From Nitrosovibrio sp. Nv4 (GTDB lineage Bacteria > Pseudomonadota > Gammaproteobacteria > Burkholderiales > Nitrosomonadaceae): DNA of 64,000 nt. The translations under genes were made by a program, and so were the position numbers. This document shows, piece after piece, positions 8,739-17,879 of the stretch (positions are counted from its first letter, which is position 1; each line of letters begins with the position of its first letter). The stretch covers positions 1,116,001-1,180,000 of the forward strand of contig NZ_OCMZ01000001.1 in assembly GCF_900215485.1 (NCBI RefSeq), read 5' to 3'. The notes below the pieces were generated by a model that saw only the letters and a list, made by a program, of their open reading frames with translations, was not told the DNA's origin and did not search any database.

Positions 8739-9995
8739 CTAAGGCAGAATTTTCTCGCCAGCAGTCAGTTGCGCTATCGATTCGCGCTCACGAATAAGAT
8801 GAACACGATCGCCATCCACCATCACTTCGGCAGCGCGGGGGCGGGTATTGTAATTGGAGCTCATGCTCATGCCATACGCGCCAGCGGACATGATCGCAAG
8901 GAAGTCTCCCTGGGAGAGTGCCAGGTTCCGGTCATGCCCCAGAAAGTCGCCCGTTTCGCAAACCGGCCCGACAACCTGGTAAGTTTTAACGCTACCGTCA
9001 TCCCTGGCATGGACCGGAAGGATTTCATGATATGCATCGTACAGTGCCGGGCGCATGAGATCGTTCATGGCAGCGTCCGCGATGGCGAAATTCCGATGCG
9101 CCGTATGCTTGAGATACTCAACACGCGTAAGCAACACGCCGGCATTTCCCACCAGCGCCCGGCCGGGTTCGATCAGGATACGCTGCTTACGCGGGCCAAT
9201 ACCAGCGCATAAGGCTTCGACATATTCCCGGGCCCGTGGCGGGTTCTCCCTGGCATAACGTATTCCCAACCCACCGCCCAAATCCAGATGATCGATTTGC
9301 AACCCCTGATTCTCGAGGCGATCAAGTAATCCGAGCATTTTCTCGCTGGCTTCGGCAAAGGGGCCGAGTTCGGTCAACTGCGAGCCTATGTGGCAATCCA
9401 ACCCAGTAATGCGTATGTTATGTAGCCCTTTGGAAGCTGAATACAGCGATTCCGCCTCATCGAAGGGAATGCCGAATTTATTCTCCTTGAGGCCGGTAGA
9501 AATATAAGGGTGGGTTTTGGCATCCACATCGGGGTTGACCCGCAGGCTCACGGGCGCAATTTTATTCATCTCTCCGGCAACCTGATTCAATACTTTCAGC
9601 TCCGCTTCCGATTCCACATTGAAGCAGAATATGTCGGCGGCAAGTGCCGCCCGCATTTCATCAGGCTGCTTGCCGACCCCGGAAAAAACTGTTTTTTGCG
9701 GATCGCCTCCCGCTTTCAGTACACGCTGGAGTTCTCCGCCGGAGACAATGTCGAAGCCGCTGCCAAGGCGGGCAAATAAGTTGAGAATGGCCAGATTGGA
9801 ATTGGCCTTGACCGCGTAGCAGACCAGATGATCGCGCCCGGCAAACGCGGCGTCAAATTCCTCGTAAGCGGCAACCAATGCCGCCCGCGAATAAACATAA
9901 CAAGGCGTGCCAAACTCCTGAACAATATGTTCCAGCGATACTGATTCGCCGTACAGCCTGGCATTGCGATAATTGAATGAAGGAAATCCGCTCAC
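8739..9995 (-). CDS. lysA: Diaminopimelate decarboxylase
   Basis: 418 residues. A PLP enzyme that decarboxylates meso-diaminopimelate to L-lysine. The PLP lysine is K63 in YAVKANSN; HIGSQ, the phosphate-binding EPGRALVGNAG and the CETGDFLG loop, whose cysteine reaches the partner active site in the dimer, are all present. The start is GTG at 9993-9995, overlapping the TGA of lptM (GTGA), so translation is coupled. The lptM-lysA pair is a classic proteobacterial arrangement. Confidence 0.96.
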   Translation of the reverse strand: MSGFPSFNYRNARLYGESVSLEHIVQEFGTPCYVYSRAALVAAYEEFDAAFAGRDHLVCYAVKANSNLAILNLFARLGSGFDIVSGGELQRVLKAGGDPQKTVFSGVGKQPDEMRAALAADIFCFNVESEAELKVLNQVAGEMNKIAPVSLRVNPDVDAKTHPYISTGLKENKFGIPFDEAESLYSASKGLHNIRITGLDCHIGSQLTELGPFAEASEKMLGLLDRLENQGLQIDHLDLGGGLGIRYARENPPRAREYVEALCAGIGPRKQRILIEPGRALVGNAGVLLTRVEYLKHTAHRNFAIADAAMNDLMRPALYDAYHEILPVHARDDGSVKTYQVVGPVCETGDFLGHDRNLALSQGDFLAIMSAGAYGMSMSSNYNTRPRAAEVMVDGDRVHLIRERESIAQLTAGEKILP

Positions 9996-10135
9996 TTATC
10001 TTTCTCTTCATCCTGAGATTGCCGCGGCTGTGGCTGCGGTGAAGGCGTCTCTTTCTGCGGAAGGTAGAGAGGCCCCTTGAGACCGCAGGCACTAAGCAGC
10101 AAGACTATGAGGAGGGAAGTGGTGAGCGTGCGCAT
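9992..10135 (-). CDS. lptM: LPS translocon maturation chaperone LptM (YifL-like lipoprotein)
   Basis: A 47-residue lipoprotein. The N-terminus MRTLTTSLLIVLLLSACG is a signal peptide with a lipobox, lipidated at C17, followed by the family hallmark GLKGPLYLP and a Pro/Gln-rich, acidic tail. The family assists disulfide formation in the LptD outer-membrane complex. Its TGA overlaps the GTG start of lysA. The small size makes it easy to miss, but the lipobox, motif and position make the call firm. Confidence 0.9.
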   Translation of the reverse strand: MRTLTTSLLIVLLLSACGLKGPLYLPQKETPSPQPQPRQSQDEEKDK

Positions 10136-10185
10136 GGATTAGTAAAAGAGTGATGAGGTGGAAATACTAACACAAAGGCTAAGAA

Positions 10186-10244
10186 CCTCTGAATACGTCC
10201 CTAGGTTTGCCAGCAACGCGCTCCATGGAGGATCTATTCAGAGG
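10186..10244. repeat. Inverted repeat, 10-bp arms
   Basis: CCTCTGAATA at 10186-10195 is repeated as the exact reverse complement TATTCAGAGG at 10235-10244, with 39 bases between, which themselves contain the palindrome CTCCATGGAG. There is no T-run, so it does not look like a standard terminator. It could be the ends of a small non-autonomous element or a remnant of an insertion sequence. It lies in the gene-poor stretch upstream of lptM. Confidence 0.5.
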
Positions 10245-10511
10245 CTCTTCTGAACAGTAAATATAGTATTTTCGGTTTGATCCGACTGGTAGTGTCAGAG
10301 TCGATTTTTGGAAATGGCGCAATTGTGCCATCGCGATGACTGGCTTCCGATACAAAGCAGTCGTTCATGCATAACTGCCAAAAGCATATGATGCGAGTAG
10401 GCTTTCGAGCCGATATAGCTTCTTTGTATCCACAGCTCCAGTTTGCATAGACAGCGGAGTCATGTTACTGACGGTAAAAGCGCAGCTGTCGCGGTCCGCC
10501 GGAGCGTAAGG

Positions 10512-10859
10512 TTATGTGTTGTGGGTATTTTGTCTATTGATCATGGCGTCGATTTTTTCAAGTAATGTTCCGCTGTCGCATTTTCCCATGGCCTTAAAGG
10601 CATTCGAGAGCAATGAAGGATTGCAGGCATACATGCTCTTTACAAATTCAGGGATTACGCCGCTGTGCAAAATTGCTTCTTCAACCATGGCGGCAAAATT
10701 CTTGCTACTGACACAGAATGCATCCTCATTTTTAGAAATTATTGAGCTGATTTCCTTCAGTAGCCCTGATGCGAAATGGTTCTAGTTGCCTGCCATCCCC
10801 ACATCATCGCCAATAGTGCTGACAGGTAAACGCCCGCTTCTGGCACTTTCAAGTAATTG
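10512..10859 (-). pseudogene. Decayed coding region, interrupted by stops
   Basis: Reading leftwards, a frame from 10859 to a TAA at 10512-10514 has clear protein character but is broken by TAG at 10782-10784; a TGA at 10860-10862 closes it upstream. Fragments include RLPVSTIGDDVGMAGN before the amber codon, and FASGLLKEISSIISKNEDAF and FVKSMYACNPSLLSNAFKAM after it. Beyond the TGA the same frame still reads sensibly (about 10863-10905). No good start remains for the 89 codons after the amber stop. I recognise no family. A plus-strand frame at 10516-10785 is its shadow. Confidence 0.5.
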
Positions 10860-10911
10860 TCATCTGATACAGGCTGTCAGATCAAGTATCCAACATATCG
10901 AACCCTTGCCA

Positions 10912-11673
10912 TCACCCAACGCCCCTCAATTTCTTCCTAGCCGCCGCATAACCCGGATATACGCTCCCCACTATCCGCCAGAACGCTTTTGAATGATTCA
11001 TTTCGATGAGGTGCGACAACTCGTGCGCTACGACGTAATCCACCAGATCGAGCGGTTTCTGGATTAGTCGCCAGTTGAGATGGACGACGCCGCGGGAGTT
11101 GCAACTGCCCCATAGGGTCCTGGCACGCGATAACCGCAGTTTTGGCAGCTCAACGCCAAGCTTATGCGCATACAGCGCAATGCGCTCGCTGAAGCAAGTC
11201 ATTGCCTGATGACGGTACCATTCCATTACCGCGCTTTCTATTTGCTGGGCTGTGAGGGCGGACGGCAGAGGTAATGTCAGTTGCTTATCCTCAAATTCGC
11301 TATTCAAATTGGCCGGAACCATTTGCACAGCGCCAGCAGCGGTAACTGTCACCTGCCAGGGCTCTCCCAGCAATGAGAAAACTGCCCCTTCGTGCCACAT
11401 GAGCTTGGCGGATTCTCGGTTTTTCCATTCATCGAGTTTTTGTACGATCCAGTCGGCTTTTTTTTGCAATACCGATTCCACCCAGCGTAACGACTCTCTC
11501 AATGGAATACGGACGGTTAAGCCCTCACTGTTTATTCTCATGCCGATGGTTTTTCGCCTGCAGCGCATGAGGGTGTAAGCCACATCAGTGCCGTTCAGGC
11601 TGATACGGCGAAGCTCGCTTGCTGCCAGGTTACTCGTCCTGGGAGATTGGGGTGAGTTTCTCTTCATGTTCAT
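10912..11673 (-). CDS. YgjP-like zinc metallopeptidase (DUF45, M48-related)
   Basis: About 253 residues. The zinc site is HELSHLIEMNH near residues 217-227, the HExxH-x5-H pattern of the YgjP/DUF45 family, followed by HSKAFW. The N-terminal half is the family's beta-rich domain with RRKTIGMRI. Role in the cell is not established for the family. I chose ATG at 11671-11673; a longer frame begins at 11736, but its Arg-rich start lies wholly over plsC. Either way it overlaps the plsC end (about 44 bases for this start) and follows it on one transcript, as is common in betaproteobacteria. Confidence 0.85.
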   Translation of the reverse strand: MNMKRNSPQSPRTSNLAASELRRISLNGTDVAYTLMRCRRKTIGMRINSEGLTVRIPLRESLRWVESVLQKKADWIVQKLDEWKNRESAKLMWHEGAVFSLLGEPWQVTVTAAGAVQMVPANLNSEFEDKQLTLPLPSALTAQQIESAVMEWYRHQAMTCFSERIALYAHKLGVELPKLRLSRARTLWGSCNSRGVVHLNWRLIQKPLDLVDYVVAHELSHLIEMNHSKAFWRIVGSVYPGYAAARKKLRGVG

Positions 11674-12403
11674 TATCCGGATTCGGGTTGTCGATGTGCG
11701 CCATCTCCGCTTCGATCCACGACTCAACTCTGGCATTGAGATCGGCAGGCTCCATACCGGCGGGATCTATCGGCACGCCGATGCTGACGGTTATCGTGCC
11801 GGGCAGTTTGATGAGGGCGTTCCTGCCCCAGAACCGTCCCGCGTTATGCGCCACAGGTATCACCGGCGCACCGGTATGCGTGGCAAGCCATGCGCCGCCT
11901 ATGCCATATCTGCCTTTTTTGCCGGGGGCTATGCGTGTTCCTTCCGGGAAAACCACTATGCAGAACCCTTTCTTAAGCCGGTCTTTCCCCTGCTCGACGA
12001 CCTGTTTCAGCGCTGCTTTTTTCGAACTGCGGTCGATCGCTATCGGACTGGTCATTGCCAGTCCCCAACCGAAAAATGGAACAAGCAGCAACTCTTTTTT
12101 CAGCACCCACACCTGGGGTGGGAATATCTGCTGAAACGCGAGTGTTTCCCACGCGGACTGATGTTTGGATAGGATGATGCTCGGCGCCTGAGGAATATTT
12201 TCCATCCCTATCACCCGATAACGGATGCCACAGATGATACGGAGCAGAAACAACATCAGATGCGCCCAGCCGGAAGTGATGCGATAGCGCTTGAGCGGGT
12301 GTAGCGGGAATGCGGCGAACACAATCAGGAAATAAAAGGGAGTGATAACGACCTGCAAGAGCGTGTATAACGCCGAACGCAGCGCCGACAAAACCCAATT
12401 CAT
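11630..12403 (-). CDS. plsC: 1-acyl-sn-glycerol-3-phosphate acyltransferase
   Basis: 257 residues. It adds the second acyl chain to lysophosphatidic acid to make phosphatidic acid at the inner membrane. A hydrophobic N-terminus (about 10-35 and 47-60) precedes the acyltransferase motif HQSAWE (H81, E86; the family allows E in place of D) and FPEGTR at 152-157. It overlaps gmhB by 4 bases (ATGA type), which points to coupling. Confidence 0.93.
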   Translation of the reverse strand: MNWVLSALRSALYTLLQVVITPFYFLIVFAAFPLHPLKRYRITSGWAHLMLFLLRIICGIRYRVIGMENIPQAPSIILSKHQSAWETLAFQQIFPPQVWVLKKELLLVPFFGWGLAMTSPIAIDRSSKKAALKQVVEQGKDRLKKGFCIVVFPEGTRIAPGKKGRYGIGGAWLATHTGAPVIPVAHNAGRFWGRNALIKLPGTITVSIGVPIDPAGMEPADLNARVESWIEAEMAHIDNPNPDNEHEEKLTPISQDE

Positions 12404-12933
12404 TGGGTCAGGGCATCGACAGCCGCGGAGAGATTGGAAAATACTTTAGTATTTTCCGGCAACCCACCCTCTGCTTTGGTTTTTTTTCCTTTGCCCGTCA
12501 GTACCAGGACCGGGATCGCAGCGACTGCGGCCGCAGCCTGCAAGTCGCGCATCGAGTCGCCGATCGCAGGCACGCCTTTCAACTCCACGCCAAAGCGGTC
12601 GGCGATTTCCTTGAACATTCCAGTTGCCGGCTTGCGGCAATCGCAATTGTCCGCATTGGCATGAGGGCAGAAAAACATCGCATCGATGCGGCCGCCTGCC
12701 TGAATCACTGCCTTGCACATTTTGTCGTTAATGGCATTGAGCGCCACCATATCGAGCAGACCTCGGCCGATGCCGGACTGATTGGTGGCAACGACTACGC
12801 GATACCCCGCCTGCGTAAGATGTGCGATGGCTTCCAGACTGCCGGGAATGGGTTTCCACTCGTCGGGCGTTTTAATAAAGGCGGCACTGTCGTAATTGAT
12901 GACGCCGTCGCGATCGAGAATGACCAGTTTCAT
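12400..12933 (-). CDS. gmhB: D-glycero-beta-D-manno-heptose 1,7-bisphosphate 7-phosphatase
   Basis: 177 residues, a HAD-superfamily phosphatase of ADP-heptose synthesis for the LPS inner core. The nucleophile and acid are D7 and D9 in LDRDGVIN. Structural zinc is held by C89, H91, C97 and C99 in CPHANADNCDC, which separates GmhB from other HAD enzymes. Directly downstream of glyS (16 bases), overlapping plsC. The glyQ-glyS-gmhB-plsC order is widespread in betaproteobacteria. Confidence 0.94.
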   Translation of the reverse strand: MKLVILDRDGVINYDSAAFIKTPDEWKPIPGSLEAIAHLTQAGYRVVVATNQSGIGRGLLDMVALNAINDKMCKAVIQAGGRIDAMFFCPHANADNCDCRKPATGMFKEIADRFGVELKGVPAIGDSMRDLQAAAAVAAIPVLVLTGKGKKTKAEGGLPENTKVFSNLSAAVDALTQ

Positions 12934-12949
12934 GTTAGGTAGCCTGGAT

Positions 12950-15145
12950 TTAAGTTGCCAACCTGGAGATATCGGCTACGCAATTCATGGCATGGTGTAA
13001 CCGTGCGAGCAAGGCAAGCCGGTTGCGGCGCAACGCCTCATCTTCAGTGTTAACCATTACATTATCGAAAAAGTCGTCTACCGGCTGTTTTAACGCGGCC
13101 AGAATTTGCAGTGAAGCGTTGTAGTCGCCAGCCGCGAAGGCTACGTCGGCTTTGGGTACAATGTGGCTCAGCGTCTGGTGCAAAGCCTGCTCAGCAGGTA
13201 CTTGCAGTAGCGAGGTACTGACCTCTTCTCGCATAGCGACATCAGCCTTCTTGAGAATGTTGCCGACACGCTTGTTGGTTGCGGCGAGACTTTCCGCTTC
13301 CGGTAACGCAGCGAAGGCGCGTACCGCTTCCAGCCGTTTTTTTACATCGTTCAACTGTTGAGGCCGCAGCGCAAGCACTGCGTCAATTTGTTGTGGAGAG
13401 AAGCGTGGGCGATCCTCGGCAGGTTCCGTATTAATGCGTTTACCTGGCTCAATCGCCTGCTCATCAGAGGACTCGATACTGAAATAGTAACGAAGCCGCT
13501 CATAAATGAAATCACTCAGCGCTTCTGACGTTCCGTTAATCTTCGGGCCAAAAATACCTGTAGTTTGCTCAAGTAAAGCATCCAACGGAAGCGGAACTTC
13601 CTTTTCGATCAATATTCGTATTACGCCCAGTGCATGACGGCGCAAGGCGAACGGATCTTTGTCTCCTGTTGGAATTTGTCCGATGCCAAACATACCCACC
13701 AGCGTTTCGAGCTTGTCCGCCAGTGCCACGCAAATACCGACCATATTACGCGGCAACGCATCTCCCGCGAATCGTGGCTTGTAGTGGTCTTCAATTGCAT
13801 CCGCCACGTCGTCAGCCAATCCATCGTGTCTTGCATAATAACGCCCCATGACCCCTTGCAACTCCGGGAATTCGCCCACCATATCGGTGAGAAGGTCTGC
13901 TTTGGACAGCATTGCGGCTTCGCCAGCCTGCGCCGCAAGTTCGTTGCCGCCCAACCGAAGGCCAACCGCCTGCGCAACCGCCCAAATCCGCTCGACGCGC
14001 TCCGCCTGAGTACCCAGCTTATGGTGATAGACCACCTTATCCAAACCGGCGACGCGTGAAGCCAATGTCTTCTTGCGATCCTGATCGAAAAAGAATTTCG
14101 CATCCGCCAGCCGCGAGCGCAGCACGCGCTCATTGCCGGCAATTATCTGGCTGGCATCAGCCGGGCGGATGTTGGAGACGATTAGAAATTTATGAGAAAG
14201 CTTGTCGTCCGCGTCCAGTAGCGGGAAGTATTTTTGATGTACTTTCATGGTCAGGATCAAGCATTCCTGCGGTACATCCAGGAACTCGGATTCGAATTCA
14301 CCAACCAGTACATTTGGCCGCTCGACTAACGCGGTAACTTCGTCTACCAATGCATCATCCTGGATCAATTTGAGGTTTTCCCGGCTCCCAATCGCCGTCA
14401 ACTGGCGTTCGATTTCGGCCCGGCGCGCGGAGAAACCAGGGATTACCGCGCCCTCCGCTTTAAGCTGTTGCGCATAGCTGTCAGCGTCTTCCAATATCAG
14501 CGGGCTCATATTCGCTTCGAAGCGGTGGCCTTGTGTCTCGCGTCCCGCGTTCAAGCCCAACACACTGATGGGCACGATCTCCCTGTCATGCAGGGCGATC
14601 AGACCCTGCGCTGGCCGCACGAAATTCACCGTGCTCCAGCCGTCGCCAAGCTGGTAGGTCATCATGGTGGCAATCGGCAGCTTCTCAAGCGTTTCATCGA
14701 TTGCTTTCTGTAAACCTTGTGTCAGCGTTACGCCTTTCACCATGCTATCCAGGAATAAAGCCTCTACCTTGCCGTCAAGTGCTCGCTTTAGCTGGGACAC
14801 CGGCGGACAGGCGGCATCGCCGCAAAGGCTCCGTAATTTCTTGAGCAGTGCAGGTGTGGCTTGCCCGTTCGCATCCAGACCGACCGTTACCGGCATGAGT
14901 TTTTGCGAAATGGACTTATCAGCGGCTTGCGCCGCCACGTGTTGGATATGTACTGCGAGGCGACGCGGGGAAGCAAAAGGTGTGGCGGTAGCATCGTTCG
15001 CTGCCAGGCCTTGTCTCTTGAGGCTTATTGCCACTGTTTCCGCAAAACTGTCGCCGAGCTTCTTCAGCGATTTTGGCGGCAGCTCCTGGACAAGCAATTC
15101 AACTAGAAGATTCCGGGTTGTCAGACTTTGAGTTGCATTAGTCAA
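12950..15145 (-). CDS. glyS: Glycyl-tRNA synthetase beta subunit
   Basis: 731 residues from TTG at 15143-15145. It is the tRNA-binding partner in the alpha2beta2 bacterial GlyRS. The N-terminal [16 protein letters not shown], the central HD-like region and the C-terminal DALR-type anticodon domain are all present. The TTG overlaps the glyQ stop (TTGA), the usual coupling for this pair. An in-frame ATG at 15175 would add ten residues ([10 protein letters not shown]) inside glyQ and is less likely. Confidence 0.95.
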   Translation of the reverse strand: MTNATQSLTTRNLLVELLVQELPPKSLKKLGDSFAETVAISLKRQGLAANDATATPFASPRRLAVHIQHVAAQAADKSISQKLMPVTVGLDANGQATPALLKKLRSLCGDAACPPVSQLKRALDGKVEALFLDSMVKGVTLTQGLQKAIDETLEKLPIATMMTYQLGDGWSTVNFVRPAQGLIALHDREIVPISVLGLNAGRETQGHRFEANMSPLILEDADSYAQQLKAEGAVIPGFSARRAEIERQLTAIGSRENLKLIQDDALVDEVTALVERPNVLVGEFESEFLDVPQECLILTMKVHQKYFPLLDADDKLSHKFLIVSNIRPADASQIIAGNERVLRSRLADAKFFFDQDRKKTLASRVAGLDKVVYHHKLGTQAERVERIWAVAQAVGLRLGGNELAAQAGEAAMLSKADLLTDMVGEFPELQGVMGRYYARHDGLADDVADAIEDHYKPRFAGDALPRNMVGICVALADKLETLVGMFGIGQIPTGDKDPFALRRHALGVIRILIEKEVPLPLDALLEQTTGIFGPKINGTSEALSDFIYERLRYYFSIESSDEQAIEPGKRINTEPAEDRPRFSPQQIDAVLALRPQQLNDVKKRLEAVRAFAALPEAESLAATNKRVGNILKKADVAMREEVSTSLLQVPAEQALHQTLSHIVPKADVAFAAGDYNASLQILAALKQPVDDFFDNVMVNTEDEALRRNRLALLARLHHAMNCVADISRLAT

Positions 15146-16047
15146 GCGGCTTTCTCCATCAACTGCCTGGCCCACTCGGGCGGCGCCATGGGGAAGCCCA
15201 AACGTTTGCGGCTCTCATAATAAGCTTGCGCTACGCTGCGAGCGAGGTCGCGGATTCGTCCCATGTAGGTGGCTCGCTCGGTAACGGAAATCGCACCGCG
15301 TGCATCAAGAAGGTTGAAAGTATGCGCTGTTTTCAACACCTGCTCGTATGCGGGTAGGGCCAGTCCCTCTGCCACCAGATGCCGGGCTTGCGCCTCGTGA
15401 CTGGAAAAGGCATTCAGCAGGAAGCTCACATCGCTGTGCTCAAAGTTATAGGCGGATTGCTCGACCTCGTTCTGATGATAGACATCCCGATAAGTGAGCC
15501 CTTTTGTCCAGATTAGATCGAACACGTTGTCCACGCCTTGCAGGTACATCGCAAGCCGCTCCAGACCATATGTGATTTCGCCCGTGATCGGCTTGCAGTT
15601 CATGCCGCCGACCTGCTGAAAATAGGTAAACTGCGTCACTTCCATGCCATTCAGCCACACTTCCCAGCCAAGGCCCCACGCGCCGAGGGTCGGGTTTTCC
15701 CAGTCATCCTCGACGAAACGGATATCGTTTTGCTTAAGGTCGAAGCCAAGCTCTTCCAGTGAGCCGAGATACAGTTCCAGGATATTGGAAGGTGCGGGTT
15801 TCAGCACTGCCTGGAACTGATAGTAATGCTGCAAGCGGTTGGGATTTTGGCCGTAGCGTCCGTCTTTCGGCCGGCGAGTAGGCTGCACATATGCCGCTTT
15901 CCAGGGTTCGGGGCCAAGCGCGCGAAGAAATGTGGCGGTATGAGAGGTGCCCGCTCCCACTTCCATGTCATACGGCTGGAGTAGCGCACAACCCTGTTTA
16001 TCCCAATATTGCTGCAAGGCGAGGATAATTTCCTGGAATGTGCGCAT
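15142..16047 (-). CDS. glyQ: Glycyl-tRNA synthetase alpha subunit
   Basis: 301 residues, the catalytic class II subunit of heterotetrameric GlyRS. It opens with the conserved [20 protein letters not shown] and contains [20 protein letters not shown] and [20 protein letters not shown], which form the aminoacyl-adenylate site. First gene of the glyQ-glyS-gmhB-plsC-ygjP-like run, 41 bases after lnt, so the cluster may begin at lnt. Confidence 0.97.
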   Translation of the reverse strand: MRTFQEIILALQQYWDKQGCALLQPYDMEVGAGTSHTATFLRALGPEPWKAAYVQPTRRPKDGRYGQNPNRLQHYYQFQAVLKPAPSNILELYLGSLEELGFDLKQNDIRFVEDDWENPTLGAWGLGWEVWLNGMEVTQFTYFQQVGGMNCKPITGEITYGLERLAMYLQGVDNVFDLIWTKGLTYRDVYHQNEVEQSAYNFEHSDVSFLLNAFSSHEAQARHLVAEGLALPAYEQVLKTAHTFNLLDARGAISVTERATYMGRIRDLARSVAQAYYESRKRLGFPMAPPEWARQLMEKAA

Positions 16048-16088
16048 GGGAATGTCTGGACAAAATGAGGGTGCTTAACAACGCGATT

Positions 16089-17606
16089 TTACAGGTTTTT
16101 TCGTCTCCCGCGAGAAACGGGCAGCACGGCGATCAAAAGTATTATTCCTGCAAGTCCCAGCATCAGGCTATTGCCGAACCGGACATACGGTGTCGCCCCG
16201 GTAAATCCTTGTGCGATACCGTGCAATGCGGTCGTGGTAAACACTTCCGCTTCCTGCAGCACCTTGCCGCGCTCGTTAATGATGGCGGTAACCCCGGTAT
16301 TGGTGGCGCGCAGCATATAACGGCCGGTCTCGAGCGCGCGCATTTGTGAAATCTGCAAATGCTGCCGAGGCCCGATGGACCGGCCAAACCAGGCATCATT
16401 GCTGACGTTGGCGAGTAGCGTAGCTTGCGGCAGTTGCTGAATTATTTCCTCCCCGAACACATCTTCATAGCAGATATTCACTGCCACCCGCTGCCCGGCG
16501 ATATTCAAGGGCTTCTGATCAAGCCCGCCGCGCGAAAAATCTGATAATGGGAATACCTCAGTGACCCAGCCGAACAGGAATTTCAATGGAATGAATTCGC
16601 CGAATGGCACTAAATGGTGTTTCCGGTAACTCTGATCGGGCGAGGCGCCGAAGCTGAACATGGAATTATAGTATCCGTTGCCGCCACTGCCGCCACTGCT
16701 CCCACGCGGCACCTCGACCATGCCGACCAGGATGTCTCCGTCATTTTGCCTTGCATGGGTAGCAAGTTGCGCCAGGTAACTTGACGATACCTCGTCGCGG
16801 GCCAGCGGTATCGAGATTTCCGGCGTGACAATCAGGCGGCTCTTACTCTCCAGCGTAAGGGCGGCATACCTTTCCAGGGAGCTGACGAGTTGATCTGCAC
16901 GCCACTTCAGGTCCTGCGAGATATTCCCCTGCAACAGGCTCACTGTTACCGGTTCGCCCTGTGGTTTGGTCCATTGGATATGCTGCAAGCCGAAACCGGT
17001 AACCCAGATTGCAAGCAAAGTGAACAGGTATTTTTTTTGGCGAAATTCTCGTTCAAACAACAGACATATAAGTGCCGAACTACTCACCAGTATCATTGAG
17101 ACGCCATAGACGCCTGTCACTGGAGCAAAACCCGCCAGGGGACTCTGTGGAGCCTGAGAATACCCTAATGTCAGCCATGGAAACCCGGTAAACAAAACGC
17201 TGCGCAGCCAGTCGGACAGCCCCCACAGTGCGCCCGCAGCCAATAACCAGACCGAGGGCGAAGCGATCCGAAGTTTCTTCAATATCCAGCCTGCCGCCGC
17301 AGGGAATAGCGCGAGATAAGCGCACAGAACAATTAGCGCGATCACCGCAGCCGCCATCGGCATCCCGCCGAAATCGTGCAAGCTGACGTAAATCCACGTC
17401 ACGCCCGCACTGAACATGCCCATGCCAAAAGTGAAGCCGAGCAGCGCCGCGTTAAAGGGCGTTGCACTCCTGCGCCAGAAATGGCACAGCAGCGCAAGCG
17501 TGAAAAGCGGAATCGGAAAAAGATAAAACGGCGCAAAACCGAGAACGGTAAGTGCGCCGATTAGAAATGAGATGCTTAATTGCGTGCGGATTGTATTTTT
17601 TGACAC
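16089..17606 (-). CDS. lnt: Apolipoprotein N-acyltransferase
   Basis: About 505 residues. It transfers the third acyl chain to the N-terminal cysteine of lipoproteins at the periplasmic face of the inner membrane. Six or so N-terminal membrane helices (to about residue 200) precede a nitrilase domain with the catalytic triad: Glu in TPEISIPLA, Lys in YRKHHLVPFGE and Cys in VNICYED. A last helix lies near the C-terminus. I chose GTG at 17604-17606 because the first helix then starts about ten residues in, as in homologues. The frame stays open to 17678, but that extension (MILRSGRAGN...) is atypical. Confidence 0.92.
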   Translation of the reverse strand: MSKNTIRTQLSISFLIGALTVLGFAPFYLFPIPLFTLALLCHFWRRSATPFNAALLGFTFGMGMFSAGVTWIYVSLHDFGGMPMAAAVIALIVLCAYLALFPAAAGWILKKLRIASPSVWLLAAGALWGLSDWLRSVLFTGFPWLTLGYSQAPQSPLAGFAPVTGVYGVSMILVSSSALICLLFEREFRQKKYLFTLLAIWVTGFGLQHIQWTKPQGEPVTVSLLQGNISQDLKWRADQLVSSLERYAALTLESKSRLIVTPEISIPLARDEVSSSYLAQLATHARQNDGDILVGMVEVPRGSSGGSGGNGYYNSMFSFGASPDQSYRKHHLVPFGEFIPLKFLFGWVTEVFPLSDFSRGGLDQKPLNIAGQRVAVNICYEDVFGEEIIQQLPQATLLANVSNDAWFGRSIGPRQHLQISQMRALETGRYMLRATNTGVTAIINERGKVLQEAEVFTTTALHGIAQGFTGATPYVRFGNSLMLGLAGIILLIAVLPVSRGRRKNL

Positions 17607-17879
17607 TTCAATAAATTTGTTTGCTAGATTTGATGCTGCGGGACAGATATTCCCTGCCCGGCCGGATCGGAGGATCAAGCTCCAGTAGCGGTTGATTCCC
17701 GGGACCCGATACGAACGGCTCGTGCGGGCCAGAGCAATATTGAAACGATCCTGAAGTTGCTTCTCGGCCTATTGAGGAGGCAATTCCAAGAATTCGTATA
17801 TGGAAGTCAAGACAACACCTTTTCCTCGGAAACGAATACGTAAAAAACGCACGAACCAGTTGATATAAGAATCAAACAG

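Noticed and set aside
10516-10785. 89-codon plus-strand frame
   Set aside because: It is the complement of a minus-strand frame with better protein character (interrupted by stops), so the plus frame is taken as the shadow.
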